Under the pieces are notes generated by a model. That model saw only the letters and a program-made list of their open reading frames with translations, was not told the DNA's origin and searched no databases. Below are positions 14,508 to 21,986 of a DNA stretch of 32,166 nt, in pieces. Position 1 is the first letter of the stretch, and every line of letters starts with the position of its first letter. Source of the DNA: Candidatus Solincola quzhuomuensis (GTDB taxonomy: Bacteria > Actinomycetota > Geothermincolia > Geothermincolales > RBG-13-55-18); the NCBI GenBank assembly GCA_015711855.1, contig JACVJF010000020.1:1-32166 (forward strand). The letters run 5' to 3'. A program made the position numbers and the translations under genes.

Positions 14508-17057
14508 ATGGCGCTTGGACGAAATGACCGGCGGGACGGCGGATGGTCGCGAGGGAAAGAGACGGGAAGAGGGACGATCGAAAGCAACATGAGGCGCCCC
14601 GCCGCGGCGCTTGCCTCCCTCTGCCTGGCCGCGGCGCTCCTTCTCTTTCCGGGGGGCGAAGATGCGGCAGCCCTCCGCCAGACCTACGTGTTCGACGGGT
14701 CGGGATGGGGCCACGGGGTGGGCATGTGCCAGTACGGGGCCCGGGGCATGGCCGCCGCCGGTTTCGATTACCGGGGGATACTGTCCTATTATTACCGGGG
14801 AACCCAGGTCGTCGGATGGCCGTGTCCCTCCCTCATCCGGGTGGGTCTTCTGGAGTCCTTGGGGGAGATCCAGCTGGTGGCGGACGGGGGGTCCTTCGTG
14901 CTCTACACCTCTGGTGGCGACATCCCCGGGGGCGTGATGGAGCAGGGCGGTAGCTGGAAAATAAAGGCAAGCAGCGACGGACGCTTCCTGGTCTACAAGC
15001 CCGACGGCTCCCTGTTGAACGGGGTCCCTTACGGTGGGACCTCCCAACCCCTCTACGTAAGAGGTGCCTCCGAGGGGAGCGTGCTCCGGCTCCCCCAGAA
15101 CTGGAACCGCAGGGTGAGCCACCTCACACCGGAAACCCCCCTGGAGCTGAACGTCTACGGATCGCCCTGCACCCTGCGGGCCATCCTGGTGAGCGACTTC
15201 GAGACCTATCTCAAAGGCCTGGACGAGGTGCCGGGCAGTTGGCCCCAGGAGGCGGTGAAAGCCCAGGCGGTGGCGGCGCGTTCCTATGCGGTGCGCTCCA
15301 TGGGAAAGCACTCCTCCTCGAACTACGACATCTGCGACGAGGTGCACTGCCAGTTCTACCGGGGATACGACAAGGAGAAGGACACGGGATGGGTCCAGGC
15401 GGTAAGCGCCACCCGAGGTTTGGTGCTGGCCTACGGAGGCCAGGTGGCGCAATGCTTCTACTCCTCCTCGTGTGGGGGCCACACGGACAACAACGAGGAC
15501 GTGTGGGGCGGCACCCCCATACCTTACCTGAGGGGGGTCCCCGATCCCTACTGCATGGACGAGGCCAACCCTCATGCCCACTGGACGGTCACCTTTTCCC
15601 GGGAGGACATCGAGAACCGGCTCAACGCTTCCCCGTCCACCTTCGTCGGCACCCTATACTCCGTAGACCTCTCCAGCCGCACCCCCAGCGGGAGGGTCAG
15701 GACGGCCGTCTTTCACGGGAGCGCCGGCTCCACCGCCGTCAGCGGGGAAAAGCTTCGCTCCCTGCTCGGCCTGCGCAGCGCCATGGTCAACCTGAGGCCG
15801 GAGAACTTCGACGAGTACATACTCCTGGCCAACCCCTCGGGCAGCACGGCCGGTGCTGTGGTGAGGATGGTCTCCGGTTCCGGGCGAAGGGCGGAGTTGG
15901 CCCTGGAGGTACCCCCCTTCACGCGCCGCACGGTCCACGTTAACGACTACCTGGACGGAGAGGAGGTGGCCGTCCGGGTGGACGCCGACCGGGACATAGT
16001 GGCCGAGAGGGCCATGTATTTCAACTACGCAGGGAAGATGGACGGGGGGTCCTGCTCTTCCGGCATACCCTATCTCTCCACCGAATGGTATCTGGCCGAA
16101 GGCTATACCGCCCTCTCCTTCGACACCTGGATCCTCCTCTACAATCCGGGATCCCTGGACGCCCACGCCCAGGTGGAATTGCTGCGAGACGACGGCCTTG
16201 CCCGGACCATGGAACTCGACGTGCCGTCCTCCTCGCGCGTCACCATCAGCGTCGACGCCGTGGAGGAGTTCAAGGCCTGCGCTTTCTCCACTCGGGTGGG
16301 AGCCGACCAGCCCCTGGCCGTGGAGAGGGCCATGTATTTCGATAGCGAAGGGAGGAGGGGAGGGCACACCGCGGAGGGCTCGCCGGTGCTCTCCACGACA
16401 TGGTACATGGCGGAGGGGTACACGGGAGGGAGGTTCGACACCTGGATCCTGGTGGGGAACCCGGCGGGAATACCGGCTTCGTTGAAGATCCATCTTCTCC
16501 CGGCGAACGGACCGGAGAAAGTGGTGGAGGCGACGGTGGGCCCGCGTTCCCGGTTCACCCTCCACGTGGACAATCTTTTGCCCTCCGCCGAGGTGGCCGC
16601 CTACCTGGAGAGCAGCGAACCGGTGGTGGCGGAAAGAGCCATGTATTTCGATTACTTCGGCAAGGAGGACGGGAGCTGCTCCATGGCCTCTCCGGAAACG
16701 GCCAGCCGCTGGTTCCTGGCCGAGGGCTACACCGGGGGAAGCTTCGACGAGTACGTTCTGGTGGGAAACCCCGGCGGGGAGGCGGCGCGGTTGAAGATCT
16801 CGCTGTTCACACAGGCCGGTCTGCAGAAGGAGATCCTGATCGAAGTGGGCCCGCGTTCCCGGTTCACCCTCCACGTGGACGACCACATCCCCGCGGATGA
16901 CGTATCCGTGCTGGTGGAGGAGGTGGGCGGAAAGGGCGTAGTGGTGGAAAGGGCCATGTATTTCGAGTTCGCCGGGCGCAGGGGGGGCCACTCGTCGCAG
17001 GGGATGCCCCGTACCTCCACGACCTGGTATTTCGCCGAGGGCTACACGGGGTCGTGA
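14508..17057 (+). CDS. secreted SpoIID/LytB-domain protein with permuted GHG motif and four C-terminal repeats
   Basis: An 849-residue predicted exported protein. A basic N-terminal region and hydrophobic segment (ASLCLAAALLLFPG, residues 36-49) form a signal peptide. Residues 60-100 hold GSGWGHGVGMCQYGARGMA, a motif that closes SpoIID domains in Bacillota but comes first here. The SpoIID core follows: E240 in the LDEVPGSWP segment, EAVKAQAVAARSYAV, and SSCGGHTD (319-326) with the likely metal-binding Cys/His. SpoIID is a lytic transglycosylase acting on peptidoglycan; LytB relatives enhance amidases. Residues 434-849 are four repeats of about 104 residues, each with FDxWILxxNP, ERAMYF and WYxAEGYT elements; the last ends right after AEGYTGS. 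ATG 14508 has GGAGG 6 nt upstream; ATG 14589 would give a shorter signal peptide with a weaker site. Confidence 0.9.
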   Translation: MALGRNDRRDGGWSRGKETGRGTIESNMRRPAAALASLCLAAALLLFPGGEDAAALRQTYVFDGSGWGHGVGMCQYGARGMAAAGFDYRGILSYYYRGTQVVGWPCPSLIRVGLLESLGEIQLVADGGSFVLYTSGGDIPGGVMEQGGSWKIKASSDGRFLVYKPDGSLLNGVPYGGTSQPLYVRGASEGSVLRLPQNWNRRVSHLTPETPLELNVYGSPCTLRAILVSDFETYLKGLDEVPGSWPQEAVKAQAVAARSYAVRSMGKHSSSNYDICDEVHCQFYRGYDKEKDTGWVQAVSATRGLVLAYGGQVAQCFYSSSCGGHTDNNEDVWGGTPIPYLRGVPDPYCMDEANPHAHWTVTFSREDIENRLNASPSTFVGTLYSVDLSSRTPSGRVRTAVFHGSAGSTAVSGEKLRSLLGLRSAMVNLRPENFDEYILLANPSGSTAGAVVRMVSGSGRRAELALEVPPFTRRTVHVNDYLDGEEVAVRVDADRDIVAERAMYFNYAGKMDGGSCSSGIPYLSTEWYLAEGYTALSFDTWILLYNPGSLDAHAQVELLRDDGLARTMELDVPSSSRVTISVDAVEEFKACAFSTRVGADQPLAVERAMYFDSEGRRGGHTAEGSPVLSTTWYMAEGYTGGRFDTWILVGNPAGIPASLKIHLLPANGPEKVVEATVGPRSRFTLHVDNLLPSAEVAAYLESSEPVVAERAMYFDYFGKEDGSCSMASPETASRWFLAEGYTGGSFDEYVLVGNPGGEAARLKISLFTQAGLQKEILIEVGPRSRFTLHVDDHIPADDVSVLVEEVGGKGVVVERAMYFEFAGRRGGHSSQGMPRTSTTWYFAEGYTGS
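15807..17054 (+). repeat. four tandem protein repeats of about 104 codons in the SpoIID-like gene
   Basis: Units begin at 15807, 16119, 16434 and 16743 (each at the Phe-Asp of FDxW/Y), with lengths of 104, 105, 103 and 104 codons. Each contains a LxNP turn, an R/S-rich strand with TxHV, ERAMYF and WYxAEGYT. Units 3 and 4 share an identical 36-bp stretch (16536-16571 and 16845-16880). Similar AEGYT/ERAMYF repeats occur, as I recall, in other actinobacterial surface proteins (DUF5719-like); this assignment is tentative. Confidence 0.85.
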
Positions 17058-17076
17058 TCGCCTTTCCTGGCTAAGC

Positions 17077-17097
17077 TCCCGTCTTCGAATGACGGGG
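17077..17097 (+). terminator. hairpin after the SpoIID-like gene
   Basis: CCCGTC (17078-17083), a TTCGAAT loop and GACGGG (17091-17096) form a 6-bp stem, extended by one wobble pair, 20 nt after the stop codon. There is no U-tract, so it is only a candidate. Confidence 0.35.
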
Positions 17098-17195
17098 CGG
17101 AAATTCGGGTGAGCGTCCCACCCTCTAAGGCCCCTTGTCCCGGCCGGGAAGCGTCCCGTATAAAACAGGGTCCTGACCGGTACCCGCTCAGGGTG

Positions 17196-18461
17196 TCAGG
17201 CGGTGAGGGGAGCGGGGTCTACGGCGGAGCGGACGGGGAGAAGGCGGCTCTCGTCGGCCATGGAGACCTCCACCAAGGCCCCGGTCTCTCGGGGGAGGGC
17301 GAAGGTCATGCTCACCTCCAGCATGCCGCCCTTCCGGTTCTTACGAGCCTCACCGTAGTTCACCAGCCGCAGGCCATAAATACACTCCCCCTCTTGAGGG
17401 AAGCACTTCACGGACAGGAGGCGGTGCTCGTCGGGCTTGCGCCAGTTCATCCACTTGATGCGCAGGTGCAGGTCCAGAACGTGCGCACCCCTTGGGAGGA
17501 CGGGCAGCTCCGCCCTCCAGGTGCCGTTTTCCAGGGGCTGGAAATCCGCTTCCTCCAGCTCGAGGGGAGCGACCGAGGCGGGCGCGATTCCCCGGACCTT
17601 CTCGAAGACCAAGGTGTTCCAAACCCCCTCCGCGGCCTGCTTCAAGCGCCGGTTGATGATCCTCTCCAGGTCCCCACGGCGCAGGAAGCCCAGGGAGGTG
17701 AAGAGGTCCGTCCACCAGTCGAAGGAGGCGGCGATGAGGTGTCCGTGGATGGGATATCCGTTGATGTCCCGGACCAGGTGGCGGAAGGCGGCCAGGTCCA
17801 CGGTGTTCTTCTGATAATAGGCTATCCGTTCCGGCTGGACCTTGCCCTCCAGGACGCCGTCGGGTCCGAAGGGGTTGTTCCCGAAGGAGGGGATGGAGGC
17901 CCACACCCACCGGCTGGTCAGACGGTGGAGTTCCTCCACCACGGTCCGTATGTCGGTCGGCGGGACGTGTTCCAGCACCTCCATGGCCAGCACCAGGTCG
18001 AAGTACTCGTCCGGGAAGTGGATCTTGCGGTATTCTTCGACCTTGAGGAAAGGGACCACCTCCGCCGGGGCTTCGCTCACCGCGTAGTCGCTGATGTCGA
18101 CGCCCCAGGCCTCCAGACCCTCTCGGCGGAAGGCCTGGACCTGAAAGCCCTTGGCGCAGCCCAGGTCCAGCGTCCTCGCGGGATTGAACAGCTCGCGGGC
18201 CAGCACGGCGACCTCATCGAACTCGTCCCTGTAGGATAAAGCCTCTCCGTAGCCGCTCTCCCGGGTGGGGTCCTTCTGCCGGTCGAAATAGCTCCGAGAA
18301 TAGAACTCGGGCGTGCGCACCCTGCGGTAGATGGCGCGGCTGGGCATAAGGAGGTTCAGGGCTTTGCGGAGCCTGCGGCGAAGGCCTCGCGCGATTCTTC
18401 CGGCAAGGGCGTCTGGATTCTGGTTTCTTCCGTTACCTGTTCCGAAAAGCTTGTCGCTCAA
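17196..18461 (-). CDS. SAM-dependent methyltransferase with C-terminal beta-rich domain
   Basis: A 421-residue class I methyltransferase. After an Arg-rich N-terminal helix (residues 20-50), the Rossmann core shows motif I LDLGCAKGFQVQAF (98-111), motif II GVDIS (120-124), and FDLVLAMEVLEHVPP, typical of the Methyltransf_11/UbiE-like group. Around the middle, GYPIHGHLIAASFDWWTDLF is unusual. The last 120 residues look like a beta-sandwich (LDLHLRIKWMNW and similar strands) that might bind carbohydrate. Start TTG 18461 has AAAGGA 8 nt upstream. It diverges from the polysaccharide exporter operon, so glycan or nucleotide-sugar methylation is a reasonable guess; the substrate is unknown. Confidence 0.85.
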   Translation of the reverse strand: MSDKLFGTGNGRNQNPDALAGRIARGLRRRLRKALNLLMPSRAIYRRVRTPEFYSRSYFDRQKDPTRESGYGEALSYRDEFDEVAVLARELFNPARTLDLGCAKGFQVQAFRREGLEAWGVDISDYAVSEAPAEVVPFLKVEEYRKIHFPDEYFDLVLAMEVLEHVPPTDIRTVVEELHRLTSRWVWASIPSFGNNPFGPDGVLEGKVQPERIAYYQKNTVDLAAFRHLVRDINGYPIHGHLIAASFDWWTDLFTSLGFLRRGDLERIINRRLKQAAEGVWNTLVFEKVRGIAPASVAPLELEEADFQPLENGTWRAELPVLPRGAHVLDLHLRIKWMNWRKPDEHRLLSVKCFPQEGECIYGLRLVNYGEARKNRKGGMLEVSMTFALPRETGALVEVSMADESRLLPVRSAVDPAPLTA

Positions 18462-18501
18462 AACGGATGTCCTTTCCCTTAGCGGTTCGACGGCGGATGA
18501 T

Positions 18502-18530
18502 ATTATAGACCATGATATTTGGGGAGAAAA
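18502..18530 (-). promoter_or_regulatory. candidate promoter of the divergent methyltransferase
   Basis: A perfect minus-strand TATAAT (18507 to 18502) lies about 40 nt before the TTG start. The -35 at 17-bp spacing is TTTTCT, a poor match. The same AT-rich island contains plus-strand TATTAT (18501-18506), so overlapping divergent promoters are possible. Confidence 0.45.
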
Positions 18531-18533
18531 ACA

Positions 18534-18642
18534 CGGAGCTACGGAGGATTCCCACCCGGAAGCTCCGGTACGTGGGGAAGAAGCATCGAAGGCAGGAGTC
18601 GGGATTCCTCCGTTAAATAAGTAGATAGGATTAGGGAGGAGT
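18534..18642 (+). promoter_or_regulatory. leader with alternative pairings upstream of the exporter operon
   Basis: Three pairings are visible. CGGAGCT (18534-18540) pairs with AGCTCCG (18561-18567). ACGGAGGATTCCC (18541-18553) pairs with GGGATTCCTCCGT (18601-18613) at 12 of 13 positions. The latter's ATTCCTCC (18604-18611) can instead pair with GGAGGAGT (18635-18642), covering a ribosome-binding-like GGAGGA. The last two are mutually exclusive, as in a translational switch. G-rich SD-like sequences are common here, so chance pairing cannot be excluded. Confidence 0.4.
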
Positions 18643-18658
18643 GCGGAGAAGGAAAACG

Positions 18659-19477
18659 GTGAGGGAATATCTGCGCCGTCTGATCTTTTATCGGGAGCTC
18701 CTGTACAACCTGACCCTCAAGGAGGTGAAGGTCAAGTACAAGAACTCCTTCATCGGTTTTTTGTGGTCCATGGTCAACCCGGTGATGATGCTCGCCGTCT
18801 ACTACGTGGCCTTCGGCATCATCTTCAAGCTGCGCGCCTTGGGGATGACTCGCTACGAGTTCTACCTGCTCTCGGGCATCCTGCCCTGGAACTTCTTCTC
18901 CCTGAGCCTCCTGCAGTCGGTGAGCGCGGTGGTGAACAACGCCGACCTGGTGAAGAAGGTGTACTTCCCTCGGGAGGTTCTGCCCCTCTCCTATCTCGGG
19001 GCGGCGGCCTTTCATTTCCTCCTGCAGGAGATGGTGCTGGTGGTCTTCCTCCTCGTTTTCCGGGTGACCCTCTCCCCGTGGATCCTGGCCCTGCCCCTCC
19101 TCCTCCTCCTGCAGCTGGTCTTCACCGCAGGGCTCTCCTTTTATCTGTCGGCCCTCAACGTCTTCTTCCGGGACATACAGCACTTCACGGAGATAGCCCT
19201 TCTGGCCTGGTTCTGGCTGACCCCGGTGATCTACCCCATCTCCTTCATCTGGGATAATTTCCCCGCCTGGGCGACGGGGATATTCATGCTCAACCCCATG
19301 GCCCACCTGATGCTTCTCTGGCAGCGCATCACCTACAACTCCCCGGTTAACGGGCCGCAGGCGGCCTACTTCTCGGTGGAGGGGTTCGCTTACGTGATCG
19401 CTTTCTCGGTGCTGCTGCTCGTGACCGGATATTACCTGTTCTGCCGCCTGGAAGGGAGGTTTGCGGAGTTCATATGA
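18659..19477 (+). CDS. ABC-2 type polysaccharide export permease
   Basis: A 272-residue membrane protein of the Wzm/TagG family, the channel half of an ABC exporter for O-antigen-like or teichoic-acid-like polymers. The N-terminus has the family amphipathic segment with LTLKEVKVKYKNSFIGFLWS, followed by about six transmembrane helices (VNPVMMLAVYYVAFGIIF; LLPLS-type loops; LLLLLQLVFTAGLSFYLSAL; a C-terminal LLLVTGYYLF). RDIQHFTEIALLAWFWLTPVIYP is the conserved region before the fifth helix. Start is uncertain: GTG 18659 has GAAGG 6 nt upstream and is preferred; GTG 18641 directly abuts GGAGGA. The 3' end overlaps the ATPase gene by ATGA. Confidence 0.93.
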   Translation: MREYLRRLIFYRELLYNLTLKEVKVKYKNSFIGFLWSMVNPVMMLAVYYVAFGIIFKLRALGMTRYEFYLLSGILPWNFFSLSLLQSVSAVVNNADLVKKVYFPREVLPLSYLGAAAFHFLLQEMVLVVFLLVFRVTLSPWILALPLLLLLQLVFTAGLSFYLSALNVFFRDIQHFTEIALLAWFWLTPVIYPISFIWDNFPAWATGIFMLNPMAHLMLLWQRITYNSPVNGPQAAYFSVEGFAYVIAFSVLLLVTGYYLFCRLEGRFAEFI

Positions 19478-20688
19478 TGTTGGAAGCGGATACCGGGATG
19501 CGCCCTGCCTCGGACGTACCCGCTCTGGAACTCAGGGGGGTGGGGAAGTGCTTCCGGCTCTACCGGGACATCAACCGGTCCCTCAAGGAGAAGATCATCA
19601 ACTGGCGCAAACGGGGCTACGAGCTTTTCTGGGCCCTACGGGGCGTGGACCTGACCGTCTACCAGGGAGAGACTCTGAGCGTGATCGGCCCCAACGGGTC
19701 GGGCAAGTCCACCATGCTGCGCATGATGACGGGGATCATGAAGCCCAACGAGGGGAGCATCACCACCCACGGGACCATCGCCGCACTGCTGGACCTGGGG
19801 GCCGGTTTCCACCCCGACCTAACGGGCCGGGAGAACATCTACCTGAACGCCTCCATACTGGGGATAAGGAGGCGACAGCTGGAGCCCATCTTCCAGGAGA
19901 TAATCGATTTCTCCGAGCTGGGGCCCTTCATCGACAATCAGGTGAAAAACTACTCGGCGGGGATGTACGTGCGACTGGGATTTTCCGTGGCTATCAACAT
20001 CAATCCAGACATCCTGCTGGTGGACGAGGTGCTGGCGGTGGGAGACGAATCCTTCCAGGCCAAGTGCCTCGACCGCATAACCCGCCTACAGAGCTCGGGC
20101 AAGACCATCGTCCTCGTGACCCACAACGCGGACATGGCCGCGTCCATATCCCACCGCGTCCTTTGGCTGGAGAAGGGGAGGGTGCGGATGTTGGGAGATC
20201 CCCAGAAGGTGGTGGAGGAATACCACAAGGCCATGAGCACCCAGCCGGAGGGCAGCGAGTTCGGCAATAGGGAGATCGTCATCGACAGGGTGCAGATCCT
20301 GGACGGAGAGGGCCGCCCGACGGAAGCCTTCCGCACCGGGGAACCGCTGGTCCTTCGGGTGCACTACCAGGCCATGAGGCCGGTGAAGGACCCCGTCTTC
20401 AGCATCAGGTTCTACGACCGACTGGGCCTTATGGTCTACGGTACTAACACCAGCCTGGGCGATGTGGTCATACCGGAGCTGCGGGGAAGCGGGACGGTGG
20501 AGTTCGCCATACCCAATCTGTCCATGCTGGACGGGAGGTACTACGTGACCGTGGCCGCCCATACCCGGGACTGCCAGCTCAACTATCACCTACTGGAGAA
20601 GAAGTACTACTTCGACGTGACCTCTCCGGTACGGGCTGCGGGATACCTGGCCATGGACTGTCGGGTGAGGGTGGTGCCGGAGAGTTGA
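19474..20688 (+). CDS. ABC polysaccharide exporter ATPase with C-terminal Wzt-like domain
   Basis: A 404-residue ATPase that powers the adjacent permease. Walker A GPNGSGKST (72-80), the family-specific signature YSAGMYVRLGFS (about 160-171, in place of LSGGQ), Walker B ILLVDEVL (about 180) with AVGDESFQ, and the switch VTHN (about 215) identify the Wzt/TagH group. Residues 260-404 form an extra beta-rich domain (VQILDGEGRPTEAF; LVLRVHY; VFSIRFYDRLGLMVYGTNT), like the Wzt C-terminal domain that recognises the capped end of the glycan. Systems with this domain usually carry a cargo-specific terminal modification, matching the methyltransferase-like gene that follows. ATG 19474 overlaps the permease stop by 4 bp. 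Confidence 0.95.
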   Translation: MMLEADTGMRPASDVPALELRGVGKCFRLYRDINRSLKEKIINWRKRGYELFWALRGVDLTVYQGETLSVIGPNGSGKSTMLRMMTGIMKPNEGSITTHGTIAALLDLGAGFHPDLTGRENIYLNASILGIRRRQLEPIFQEIIDFSELGPFIDNQVKNYSAGMYVRLGFSVAININPDILLVDEVLAVGDESFQAKCLDRITRLQSSGKTIVLVTHNADMAASISHRVLWLEKGRVRMLGDPQKVVEEYHKAMSTQPEGSEFGNREIVIDRVQILDGEGRPTEAFRTGEPLVLRVHYQAMRPVKDPVFSIRFYDRLGLMVYGTNTSLGDVVIPELRGSGTVEFAIPNLSMLDGRYYVTVAAHTRDCQLNYHLLEKKYYFDVTSPVRAAGYLAMDCRVRVVPES

Positions 20689-20780
20689 GGGGGCGCGGAG
20701 ATCCGCGCGGGCATCCCCCTGTAGGTTGCGCCGTATGAACGGTGCGTGTCAGAGATAGGACGGAGGGAAAAAGGGAGGTG

Positions 20781-21869
20781 ATGAAGACGGCGGAGGAGAT
20801 CATTTCCATTCCCCCCGACCTGGAAGGGGTGGACGTCCCCCGCATCATGGAGGACATCAAGAGGAGGGTGGAGGAGCGCCGGCAGTCCGGGCTTTACCGG
20901 GAGCTGCCCACGGAAGAACTGGAGAGGATGCGGGTGGGCGAGAGAGGGGAGGTCACCATCCAGGACCCCCTGCACGAGATCATCTTCAACATAGAGCTGG
21001 CCAGGCATTTCGCCGCGGTCAGCAGCTGGTACCCCATCGGAGCCCGCCGCACGCCCCTCGGTCCTTTCATCCTGCTCGCCAAGAAAATCCTCCGCCGCTT
21101 CATGACCCCCTATATGGAAGCGGTCTTCGACAAGCAGAGGGAGTTCAACATGAGGGTACTGGAAGCCCTGAAGGTCTTCCAGGAGATAATCGTCAGGGAG
21201 AGGGAGAGGAACTACCGGGCCGGGGTGGACAGATACTACGCCTGGGAGGAGCTGGGACTGGCCGAAGAGGACGGCGAGTTCCTGGAAGAGGCGGCGCGGA
21301 GGTTTCCCCCGGACAAGGAGATAGTCCACCTGTGGTGCGGAAGGGGGGAGTTCCTGGAAGCGGCCCGGCGAGAGGGCCGGGAAGCCCTTGGGGTGGAGGA
21401 GGATCCCCGGCTGGTGAGGATATGCCAGGGAAAGAACCTCCGCGTGCAGCAGGCGTCCTCCATGGATTACCTGGAAGGGCAGCCGGCGGACAGCCTCCCC
21501 GCCGTTTTTTTGCGGGACCTGGGGGAAAGGGGCGAGCTGGGAGATCTGATGTGGTTGCTGGGGGTCTTGGCCTCCCGCTTGGAGAGAGACGGGGTGGCCG
21601 TCATAGTCAACCATCATCCACGCTCGGTGCTGGGCACCGAGGAGGCCTTCGTGGATCCCAGCTTGGTCCGCCTCATCCACCCGGAGACCATGGAGGGCCT
21701 ACTCAAAGGGGCCGGGTTTCGGGACCTGCGGGTGACCTCCCTGGACGGTTTCTCGCCGGACGAAGAGAGGGAGTGGATGGAGCGCCTGGGGGGGATGGGC
21801 CTGGAGCTCCAGGATCTGCGCGAGACGCTCTTCGCCCCACGGCGCTACCTGGTGGAGGCCAGAAAGTAG
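20781..21869 (+). CDS. polysaccharide-cluster methyltransferase-like protein with altered SAM motifs
   Basis: A 362-residue protein. The N-terminal 170 residues are helical, with the VDVPRIMEDIKRRVEERR pattern common at the start of methyltransferases in glycan clusters, then PIGARRTPLGPFILLAKK and KQREFNMRVLEAL. The C-terminal half follows the usual fold (EIVHLWCGRGEFLEAARREG; LGVEEDPRLVRIC; AFVDPSLVRLIHPETMEGLL; GAGF). The canonical DLGCGxGEF has become HLWCGRGEF and the GVD acidic motif is GVEE, so SAM binding may be altered. The start is ATG 20781 with GGGAGG very close (2 nt); GTG 20742 is possible. Placed after the ABC exporter, it could cap chains like WbdD, or act as a non-catalytic partner. 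Confidence 0.82.
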   Translation: MKTAEEIISIPPDLEGVDVPRIMEDIKRRVEERRQSGLYRELPTEELERMRVGERGEVTIQDPLHEIIFNIELARHFAAVSSWYPIGARRTPLGPFILLAKKILRRFMTPYMEAVFDKQREFNMRVLEALKVFQEIIVRERERNYRAGVDRYYAWEELGLAEEDGEFLEEAARRFPPDKEIVHLWCGRGEFLEAARREGREALGVEEDPRLVRICQGKNLRVQQASSMDYLEGQPADSLPAVFLRDLGERGELGDLMWLLGVLASRLERDGVAVIVNHHPRSVLGTEEAFVDPSLVRLIHPETMEGLLKGAGFRDLRVTSLDGFSPDEEREWMERLGGMGLELQDLRETLFAPRRYLVEARK

Positions 21870-21986
21870 CCGGGGGTAGAAAGTTTACCGCCGGTGAGGG
21901 TGAAGGGAACGCCAGGCGCTACCGGAGGGCGCTTACCCACCGGGAAGGGAGGAGATCTTTCACGGACGCAGCGAGGTGAGGTGCGT

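Noticed and set aside
14070-15581. Long minus-strand open frame (about 500 codons) opposite mazG and the SpoIID-like gene
   Set aside because: It is a composition artefact: it crosses two well-supported genes and contains no protein family signature.
17109-18239. Long open frame on the plus strand opposite the methyltransferase (376 codons)
   Set aside because: It runs through the antisense of a clear methyltransferase gene, lacks recognisable motifs and has no ribosome binding site; such frames are expected at this GC content.
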